Source: Pelargonium nanum (lineage: Eukaryota; Streptophyta; Magnoliopsida; Geraniales; Geraniaceae). Taken from it: DNA of 25,748 bases. The notes under the pieces were generated by a model. The model did no database searches and was not told the origin of the DNA. It saw only the letters and a program-made list of their open reading frames with translations. Numbering within the stretch: position 1 is the first letter of the stretch; every line of letters begins with the position of its first letter. Positions 1 through 7,854 of this stretch are shown here, piece by piece. The stretch lies in assembly GCA_036897485.1 (NCBI GenBank), contig JAYMTF010001164.1:1-25748 (forward strand), given 5' to 3'. Position numbers and translations under genes: made by a program.

Positions 1-62
1 ACAAGAACTCACCGTCCTGATGAGAAAGCCCGCTTTTTCCTCAGAAGGATCTGAGGTTATTC

Positions 63-165
63 AGTAAGAGAAGTTTGAACCACCGCCGATCAAAAACGAC
101 CGGCGGTGGTCCAAAGAAAATCTATGGACGAAGAACTAGAAAAGACGGCTAGGATTTCCAGAGAG
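63..165 (+). repeat. Dispersed repeat with palindromic core, copy A
   Basis: About 100 bp here matches the reverse complement of 24319-24422. Shared blocks include the hairpin core, then AACTAGA and GGCTAGGATTTCC in the same order and spacing. The core is an imperfect palindrome: 74-91 pairs with 98-115 (16 of 18 positions) around a 6-base A-rich loop. Similarity fades near TTATTCA (58-64) and just after 165. I see no coding potential and cannot name the family. A small non-autonomous transposon or a fragment of a larger element is likely; a conserved gene-flank sequence is less likely. Confidence 0.6.
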
Positions 166-214
166 GAAAGGAGGAAAGAAGTGAGGCTTTAAAAACATCA
201 GTAGCTGAATCATC

Positions 215-222
215 TATAAATA
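215..222 (+). promoter_or_regulatory. Candidate TATA box of the kinesin gene
   Basis: TATAAATA lies 286 bp before the proposed start codon, which would give a leader of about 260 bases. A second candidate, the TATATAT run at 344-350, would give a shorter leader. An AACGGC hexamer at 335-340 fits the core of mitosis-specific activator (MSA) elements bound by three-repeat MYBs, but the flanking bases do not fit the full consensus. An ATG at 374 opens only a three-codon frame ending in TGA at 383-385. The rest of 166-507 shows no gene. Confidence 0.35.
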
Positions 223-507
223 AATTAGGATTTTTGCCATTATTGTGGAGAGAGACATACTTCAAAAACCCAACAAACAATTGTTTTATCTGTGTTTTAA
301 TTTTCTTATTTGGAAATAATAATTGCCACTTTAAAACGGCACATATATATTCGAAATTCAAAAGAATACCATAATGCGCGAGTGACAGTAACCAGAAGAG
401 AGCTGAGCTGAAGTGAAGCCTCAATACAACGCTTCACAAACAAGATTCCATTTTATTTTCTCACCTCCCAAACAGATCCAATCCACTTTCTTGTTCCTCG
501 AATCTCA

Positions 508-3500
508 ATGGAAATGGCAGATTTGTTGGATTCAACCCCCTCTCCTATGCACCGCCATACAGATCCAGAGAACATTGAATCGCCTGTAAACAGAAATGGC
601 AGTCTTGACGACGAGGACGACGAAGCGGCTTCGGTGATATGTGTCCCGGGGCCGAGGCTGATCCGGACAGGATTCGTCAATGCTAATCTCACTGGTCTGT
701 CTTTACTTCAATTTTAATTCATTTTTTATTATTTCTTTTCTGTTGTTTTCCGGGAAAATGGAGGAAAACAACCTGAGATTTGAAATGCTGGTGACTGAGT
801 TACGTTATTCTTATCTGGTTTTGAGTGTCTATTTTGTATGAATTTCAGGTTTAAGTTTACATTGTGCTTTAATGAGAACTAACTAGAAAAAAATTGGAAG
901 AAAAAATCAACATTTGGAAAACCAAGCAAATTTCAATAAATTATGATGAGTTTCATGCTTAGGTCAATTTATTTCAAGCATAAAGTGCATTTCCATATCT
1001 GAGACTGAATTGAATCTTCTATTAACTGAGAACCGGTTTGAAAGGTCAATGTATTGCGCTGCATTTGTTCCATTCATATTTCTTTTGTATGGTTGTTTCT
1101 TCGTTGGAGCTGGTAATGGTTATATTCAATTTTTACCATAAATGCTTGCCTCAGCTGTTCTAAATGCAGACAAAATAATATCCAAAATTCAACGTTTTGT
1201 TGTTTGAACCAGAAACTCCTGTAATTTTTGTAAATGTGGGTGGCGGGGCACATGAGATACAGTGCAGTCCAAGCGTTCATCTTCAATCTGACAATTTTTT
1301 CCAAGGAGGGGATGTTATAAGAACAGATGAGACTATAATTGAGGGCGGTGAGATGCCATTCCTTTATCAGTCGGTTCGTGTTGGAAACTGCTGCTATCAA
1401 TTTGACAACCTGACCCCCGGAGAATATCTTGTGGATCTTCATTTTGCTGAAATTATAAACACAAATGGTCCTAAAGGAATGAGGGTGTTTGATGTCTTCA
1501 TTCAGGAAGAGAAGGCAAGCAAATTTAAATGATTTTATTTTACTGAACCACTTTATATACATCTCTGCATTCTAACAATTGCATGTTTTGGATGAAAATT
1601 GTAGGTCCTATCTGAATTTGATATATATGCTTTAGTTGGAGCATACAAGCCATTACAATTGGTAGATGTTAGAGTCACTGTGGCTGAGGATGGGACAATT
1701 ACTATTAGTTTTGAAGGGGTTTATGGTAGCCCAATTATTAGTGGAATATGTATAAAGCAGGCCACACAATTCCTTGGTATGTTTCTTTTTCTATGAATTA
1801 TATGCTCATAAACAATTTTCTTTGGACTCACTCTTCAGACTCATGTATTGTTATCCTGAAACTTGAATAAAGATCCCCAGGTTAATGACAGATATCTCAT
1901 ATGTAATAATTGCGCTGCTGAAGTAGAGGTTTCATCAGCTCAGGTTAGATATAACTTCAAATGAGAATACAAACTTTGAAGGCTTTGAGTTATTGTTTAA
2001 CTTGTTTAAGTTGATGTTGTGATTTGCAGCGTAAGCATGTTAGGTTAAAATCTACTGCCAAGTATGAAAAGAAGATAGAGGAGCTAAAGACCCAATGCCA
2101 GCTCAAAACAGATGAATGCTATGAAGCCTGGATGGCTCTGACAGCTGCAAATGAGGAGCTAGAGAAGGTCAAAATGGAAATTGACAAAAAGTCTATTCTA
2201 AACTGTAGCCTAGGTAAGCCAAGATCTAGTTGCATATATTGAAGTTTTTAATTATGAGGAAAAGATGTTTTCATTTCTCTGAGCCAATGGCTAGTAGTGC
2301 CAAATATTACTTCTTTCCGAACAAAATCCACTGACCAGGTTTCATCAAATTGAAGAAGCATTTATTTGGTGCACTTGAAGGATATCTTGTATTCCAAGTA
2401 CTTTGGAAACTAATGTACCCTAATCTTAATTTAGGTTTCATATGTCATTTTGAATTTAGATCAAGCTTTGGCAAAACAAGCAGCTGAACTCCAAGATATT
2501 TCTAGTAAATACAAACATGATAAGAGGAAGTGGACCTCGGTCTTTGTTGAATTAGAAAAGAAAGTTAAGGTAAATAAATACTTTTCATTATGCAGATAAC
2601 TATATTACTTCTTACCTTTTCACCATCACCATGGATAAACTTTTGCATGTCCTATATGGATCCATCTACAGATCATGAACCAAGAGCATTCTCAGCTCTC
2701 TCGCGACGCACATGACTTTGCTGACTCAATTCCCGAATTGAATAAGATGTTATTTGCAGTTCAAGCATTGGGTAAGTTTGCATCAGGTTTGAAGTGCAAT
2801 AGTGATCACCTTTTTGGTACCTAAATACTCACAGCCAAATTGCAGTTGCACGGTGTCAACATCTTACATTGAAGTACAATGAGGAGCTGGCTAAGAGGAA
2901 GCAGCTTCACAACCAGATTCAGGAAGCAAAAGGCAATATCTTCTTATAAGTATCTATTGTTGTCATCTATGATATTTGCATTTAAATGAATCCACTCATG
3001 CTTCTCTATATCCTGTATCTTTCAGGGAACATTAGAGTATTTTGCAGGTGTCGACCATTGAGTAAGAAAGAGGAATCGGCTGGATATGCCACAGCAGTAG
3101 ATTTTGATGCAGCTAAAGATGGTGATCTTGCAATACTTACAGGGGGCTCCACGAAGAAGATCTTCAAATTTGATAGAGTTTATACACCTAAGGATGATCA
3201 AGGTGTGCATCACTGAAGAAATCCTGAATTATACCATGATTTAATAGTGTCCAGAACTTGGACTTGTGCCATGATATGAAACTTCTCAAGTCATAGCTAA
3301 AGTAAATCACTCTTTAATTAATTGTTTCTTCTTTCAAAAATTTGAAATACTTGGCTTGTTGTACCTTTACTGTTATTACTTCTTTTTTTCTCCAAGTAAT
3401 TTGTAATATTTTGTGAGCAAGTAACCATTTTGTGTGCTTAGTACTTAAAGATAGACCTTAACTACAAGCCCTAGGTGTATATTAAGCTCGAGGACCAGTT

Positions 3501-6500
3501 AGTTTTGGTATTGGCTAGTCAAAGGGTTAGGCAAAGATGTGATATTCTTTGTATCTTACTAACAGTAAATACTTTACTTCTGTGACAGTTGATGTGTTTG
3601 TGGATGCTTCACCTATGGTAATCTCTGTGCTAGATGGCTACAATGTTTGTATCTTTGCATATGGGCAAACAGGGACAGGAAAGACTTTCACAATGGAAGG
3701 GACTGAGCAGAACCGAGGAGTTAATTATAGGACTTTGGAGCAGTTGTTTAAAATTGCCAAGGAAAGGGAAGAAACGCATACATACAACATATCTGTCAGC
3801 GTATTAGAAGTGTATAATGAGCAAATCAGGGATTTGCTGGCCACCTCACCGGCAGAAAAGAAGTAAACATATATCTGTCTTTCGTTTTATCTAGTTATTT
3901 AGAAATTTCTAACCTGCCATGTAGCCCACCTAGAATTTGGCTTCTTCATTTGGCAGTTGTAAGCATGTAGACTACCATATTTTTGTTATGTTTTACCTTT
4001 AATTAAAGGAATGTCACTTGTATTCTGAATTTGCTTTGCGTTTTAGGTTAGAGATAAGGCAAGCTTCTGAAGGGGTTCATCATGTCCCCGGAACTGTGGA
4101 AGCCAAAGTCAAGAACTTCAAGGAGGCGTGGGATGTTCTGCAGACTGGAAGTAATGCAAGGGCTGTAGGATCAAACAATGTGAATGAACATAGTAGCCGA
4201 TCTCACTGGTTAGTGTGAACCTGAATTTCATCTCACAGATACTGCTTATAGTAGCCACATCAGCTTATGAGTAAATGTTACTCATATTTTCTTTCTTTCT
4301 ATATTTAGTATGCTCTCCATATTGGTACAAGCAAAAAACTTAGTAAGTGGTGAGTGCACCAAGAGCAAGCTATGGCTTGTAGATTTAGCAGGCAGTGAGA
4401 GGTTGGCAAAAACAGAAGTGCAAGGAGAACGACTTAAGGAAGCTCTGAGCATAAACAAATCACTTTCAGCTCTTGGGGAAGTAATTTGTGCTTTGGCGAC
4501 AAAAAGCAGCCATATTCCATACAGGTTTGCTTTTACTTTTCTTGTATTCAGACCTGTCATATTGTCCTGCCAGTTTTAATATTTTGATATGTTAGTTGGG
4601 GTTATGCAGGAATTGCAAGCTTACCCATTTGCTTCAAGACTCTTTGGGTAAGCAACCACATGAAAAAAATTCATTTTTGAACTCGCTATTCCTTTGTCAT
4701 TTTTACTGGATATTATTTGGAATGGTGCCAGTGCAAGAGTGAAGTCATCCATGATAACCAATGATCCAGTATTATAACCACCATTGTGTTTAGAAAGTGA
4801 AAAAGTTCAGTTAGAAATTAACTGTGTACTCCTGGGTGTCCCTTATTTTAAATGCCTAACCAATTATGACGTTATGTATGGATATGTTTCACATCCAACG
4901 GGATTAAACTACTCTGGTTGTTATGGATTGCAGGGGGTGATTCCAAAACTCTAATGTTTGTACAAATCAGCCCTTTGGAGCAGGACTTAGGTGAGACTAT
5001 AAGTTCGTTAAACTTTGCAAGTCGGGTTCGAGGAGTTGAGCTGGGTCCTCCAAAGAAGCAAATTGACATGGGTGAGCTTCAAAAGATGAAAATGATGGTA
5101 AGGTTGTATATGGCCAATTGAATTGTTCTTTCTCATTACTTTGTATACTCTATACACAAAAGGGCTTATTGTTAGTTTATTGTATCCATTATTGGAAATT
5201 TGGAATGACTACATAATAGAGCTTACTTTTCTTTCTGATCATGTTGAAGCTTGACAAGGCAAAGCAAGAATTAAGATCCAAAGATGATGCGATACAACAA
5301 CTAGAAGAAAAGTTGCAGAACGTTGAAGGCAAAGCTAAAGGCAAGGATCTGCTCTGTAGAAATCAACAAGAGAAGATAGATGAACTTGAAGCCCAGCTTG
5401 CATCAAAGATGGAGTTATGCAGACAACTAGAGAAGCAATTGCAGCAAGTTTCTGAAGGATTCGATGGGAAGGATGAACTTTGCTCAAATCTTCAGCATAA
5501 GGTTGGTTTCCAAGCAATTGTTTCCAAAAATTTCTTTCTTATAAACAATTAAAAATATCTCAACCGTGACACATGATTTTCTTTCAACAAAAGGTCAAAG
5601 AACTCGAGAACAAGCTGAGAAATCATGAGCATGTGCAATCCATGGCTCTTCAAAACAAGGTTTGGAAGCTACTTTTCTTTCCCCATTTCATTAGAAGTTC
5701 CTTTCCAAAGGAGCCTCCTTACATACACAGGTACATAAAATATTCAACCGGCCTATCATCATTTTATAGGAACAAAGAAATGGTACAAAGGCATTTTAAG
5801 TGACTTCCTTAAATGATTTTCCAAACAGCAGGATAATTTAAATGGCTTTGGCTGTAGAGCTTAGGCCATTACTCATTTAGGTTGCAACTAATCAATTGGA
5901 TCGATCGTTATAAATTTGTAGAGCTTTAGCTACATCAGTTCAGTAACAATTGTTAGTTGATTTAGAAGGTTTTGCGCTTGGACAGAGCTTCCTCAAATAA
6001 GGGAGACAAGAAAACAGTTTACTCATGGAAGTTGTAGCAACAAAATCAAGGTGTCTTGTTAATTGTTTTTCGAATGCTGCAGGTCAAGGAGGTTGAGAAC
6101 AAGTTGCAAGATAGAACACAACAATATGAGCATCACTCTATGATCCTACAGCGAAAGGTTGTTGCTATCTTAATAAAATTGCTGCTATAGTTATCACAAA
6201 TATATTTTTGACCCGTTCTTATTTTCAAAAAGTTTACTTCTTGTCCCTTCCATAGTTGCGGCGATTATGTATGTAATATGTACCATTAATTAATAAGTAA
6301 TTAATTAACAAAATCTGATGTATCGCTTTATAGGTGAAAGAACTTGAGAACAGGTTGGCTACAGAAGGAAACAACTCAAATCATCAAAAGGTTTGCCTTC
6401 AAAATCTGATGTATAAGCTTATGAATGTTATGCTGCAGCAAAAAATGATAATCTTACTTCATATTATGGCAGATAAAAGAGCTGGAAGAAAAGTTAAGAC

Positions 6501-6949
6501 GGTATGAACATCAAGAATCTGTATCACCACTTTGTTCTGCTGAAATATCCTTACCCGTCTCTGGGAAGGAATCGAGAGATTGGCCAAGAGTTGAAACTAC
6601 ACCCGGCTTGGATGCCCCAAGCCAGAGAAGCCATTGTAGTAACCGGAAAACGAGCCAGGGATCAGTCTTGCTTAAAGGAACAGACTCGTTACGTGAGATA
6701 AGAAGGAAGAGGGAAATACAAAGCAAAGAGACCAGGAACGGTTCGTTGTTATCGACTTCGTTAAATGATAAGAAAATAGTAGCAACAGAGGCACAAAAGG
6801 CAAAGCAAATTGACCCATCAAGAGCATTAGCAAGGATTACAAGAAGTACCTCTTGTGCTACTGAAAGAGCAATCTTAAAGAACAAAATGGTGAGAGATCA
6901 GGCTCAAGGAGCTAAGGAGAGCAGCACCAGGTCAAAAGTCTGGTTATGA
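508..6949 (+). CDS. KIN14: Kinesin-14 motor with N-terminal malectin-like domain
   Basis: Exons inferred by frame, splice sites and family sequence: 508-694, 1213-1514, 1605-1776, 1873-1943, 2030-2213, 2460-2569, 2672-2771, 2846-2932, 3026-3202, 3589-3862, 4047-4208, 4309-4524, 4610-4647, 4934-5097, 5250-5501, 5594-5659, 6083-6157, 6334-6390, 6473-6949. They sum to 3171 nt, 1056 residues, with no internal stop. Order: short acidic N-terminus, malectin-like domain (about 64-220), coiled coil (about 245-400), motor (405 to about 735), coiled-coil tail with repeats (749-914), basic Ser/Lys/Arg-rich end. Coiled coil before the motor plus the neck sequence [12 protein letters not shown] mark kinesin-14, a family of minus-end-directed microtubule motors. 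The malectin-plus-motor layout matches the Arabidopsis At1g72250/At2g22610 group (KIN-14Q/R in the usual naming, from memory). The start is the first in-frame ATG, followed by a second Met two codons later. Introns 2 and 8 use GC donors. Confidence 0.93.
1213..1776 (+). other. Malectin-like domain region of the kinesin
   Basis: Exons 2 and 3 encode residues from [17 protein letters not shown] (from residue 63) to [13 protein letters not shown] (near 217). The motifs [12 protein letters not shown] and [12 protein letters not shown] are typical of malectin or di-glucose-binding folds. In animals malectin binds di-glucosylated N-glycan in the ER lumen. Here there is no signal peptide and the domain is joined to a motor, so it should be cytosolic and its ligand is unknown. 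The reading across the exon 2/3 junction (QEEK then VLSEFD) is continuous only if the GC donor at 1515 is used. Confidence 0.85.
1515..1604 (+). other. GC-AG intron (kinesin intron 2)
   Basis: The donor reads GAGAAG then GCAAGC, and the acceptor is TTGTAG at 1599-1604. No GT donor keeps the conserved QEEKVLSEFD stretch. Apart from the C at +2, the site fits the strong AAG/GCAAG context typical of true GC-AG introns. Confidence 0.8.
2933..3025 (+). other. GC-AG intron (kinesin intron 8)
   Basis: The exon ends GAAGCAAAAG at 2932 and the intron starts GCAATA; the acceptor is TTTCAG at 3020-3025. Joining gives [15 protein letters not shown], the conserved kinesin-14 neck. Using the next GT at 2949 would add an in-frame TAA, and the GT at 2857 leads to a stop soon after the junction. 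The donor is weak at +5 and +6, so a T-to-C change or a sequence error at 2934 is also possible. Confidence 0.75.
3026..5060 (+). other. Kinesin motor domain region (exons 9-14)
   Basis: The ATP-binding P-loop GQTGTGKT is at residues 489-496 (exon 10). Switch I, NEHSSRSH, is at 601-608 with its last part at the exon 11/12 junction. Switch II, DLAGSE, is at 634-639 (exon 12). Microtubule-binding region landmarks include [34 protein letters not shown] and [14 protein letters not shown]. All residues needed for ATP hydrolysis by this family look present. The usual Ser of RNSKLT is Cys here (codon TGC at 4614-4616). Confidence 0.92.
5250..6520 (+). repeat. One-exon-per-repeat coiled-coil array
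   Basis: Exons 16, 17, 18 and the start of exon 19 each open with a version of [32 protein letters not shown] and IKELEEKL. Exons 15-18 end in a Q-x-K or HQK-like tripeptide: LQHK, LQNK, LQRK, NHQK. All these boundaries are phase 0, so units can be added or lost without breaking the frame. Inside exon 15 a related unit occurs twice: [12 protein letters not shown] and [12 protein letters not shown]. The pattern indicates exon duplication. The product is a coiled-coil tail after the motor. Confidence 0.75.
6309..6414 (+). repeat. 15-nt direct repeat flanking kinesin exon 18
   Basis: CAAAATCTGATGTAT occurs at 6309-6323, ten bases before the exon 18 acceptor, and again at 6400-6414, nine bases after the exon 18 donor. 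Similarity continues a little further (CGCTTTATAG against AAGCTTATGA). This fits a tandem duplication of acceptor-side intron plus exon that produced the related start of exon 19. Confidence 0.6.
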
Positions 6950-7018
6950 GACAGATTTGATTGCACAAGCATGTACATTCTCTTCATCTTTTGCACAACT
7001 ATAATCAACATTTGAAAC

Positions 7019-7120
7019 AACACTTGACTAGAATGTAAATTTCTCAAACCCATTGAGTTTTGTTATATTTTTTGGTATGTGAATCAAATAACACTTGACA
7101 AGAATGTAAATTTCTCAAAC
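7019..7120 (+). repeat. 31-nt direct repeat in the kinesin 3' region
   Basis: 7019-7049 and 7090-7120 match at 30 of 31 bases; both contain GAATGTAAATTTCTCAAAC. The spacing is 71 bp and weaker similarity precedes each copy, suggesting a local tandem duplication about 70 bp after the stop codon. Confidence 0.75.
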
Positions 7121-7145
7121 GTAAGCTCGCAGGTGGCAGAACTTT

Positions 7146-7330
7146 GGGTCGGGTAAGTTCGGGTTAATGAACCCTAACCCGACCGGCCGACCCTATAAGG
7201 TTGCAAGGTTGGTCGGGTTTTAGGCATGTGGGTATACCCGATCCGACCTCAACCCAACAATTCTATAATTTACCCAACCCGAACCTGATTCATATTTTTG
7301 GGGCGATAAATTCAAACCCGAACACGCCCT
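7146..7330. repeat. GGGTCGGGT/ACCCGACC-rich segment
   Basis: Many forms of GGTCGGGTT and AACCCGA occur on both strands. They include an 8-bp inverted repeat (7159-7166 with 7075-7082 in the 71xx block, that is 7175-7182) and the palindrome GGGTATACCC at 7230-7239. A related GGGTCGGGT stands at about 23779. The composition differs sharply from the AT-rich flanks. This looks like a degenerate dispersed repeat; the family is not identified. Confidence 0.45.
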
Positions 7331-7854
7331 AAAACATCGGTGGCTCAAATCCATTGTGCCTGCTCTACTTGCAGCCCGGTTGTGATTCAAAATTTGTTAG
7401 GTCTTGATATGTTAAGATTACCATTTTATTTTAATATGTTTTTTCTTCTCTTGTTTCGAATGAATGAATTACAAGGCTCCAAAAATGCACTTTAGAATTT
7501 GCAGGCAATTGTAGCATATACTAGTTCGAAGAAATCACCAAAATTCACAATTCACTAGAAATTGGGAGATATGCATGTTCTGTGCACAAAACAAAGATGT
7601 GGGGAAACATTTTTGAAGAAACAAAACTTTAAAACGATGAAACTAAAAAACATTTGAGATTGGCAAAATGAAAAACTGCCAGAAGCATTTTCCTTAGCAA
7701 ATGTGCATACGGACTGTACAGTCTATCAACATGTTGTATCGACTCAACATCTCACAGTCAGTTTCAACCACCCTTTACGAACCCAAATAATTCCCTATCT
7801 CAAAAGTTTGTGACTTGATATATACTATCTACATGAACTCCCCATTTCTATTTC

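Larger units (their letters stand above)
6950..7854. other. Convergent 3' region between the two genes
   Basis: 905 bp between the kinesin stop (TGA 6947-6949) and the ligase stop (TAA, complement of 7855-7857). It should hold both 3' UTRs. No AATAAA follows the kinesin stop closely, which is common in plants. On the minus strand an AATAAA-like site lies near 7422-7430. I see no gene here. Confidence 0.6.

Noticed and set aside
1141..1212. Kinesin exon 2 starting at the acceptors near 1155 or 1170
   Set aside because: Both put the malectin-like domain out of frame with exon 1; the acceptor before 1213 is in frame.
1074..1562. 162-codon minus-strand open frame over kinesin exon 2
   Set aside because: The plus strand here encodes the malectin-like domain with matching splice sites; the antisense frame resembles nothing.
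1861..1884. Kinesin exon 4 starting after CCCAG at 1882
   Set aside because: That acceptor gives an immediate in-frame TAA; the AAAG acceptor before 1873 keeps the frame and restores a Cys-x-x-Cys-containing segment.
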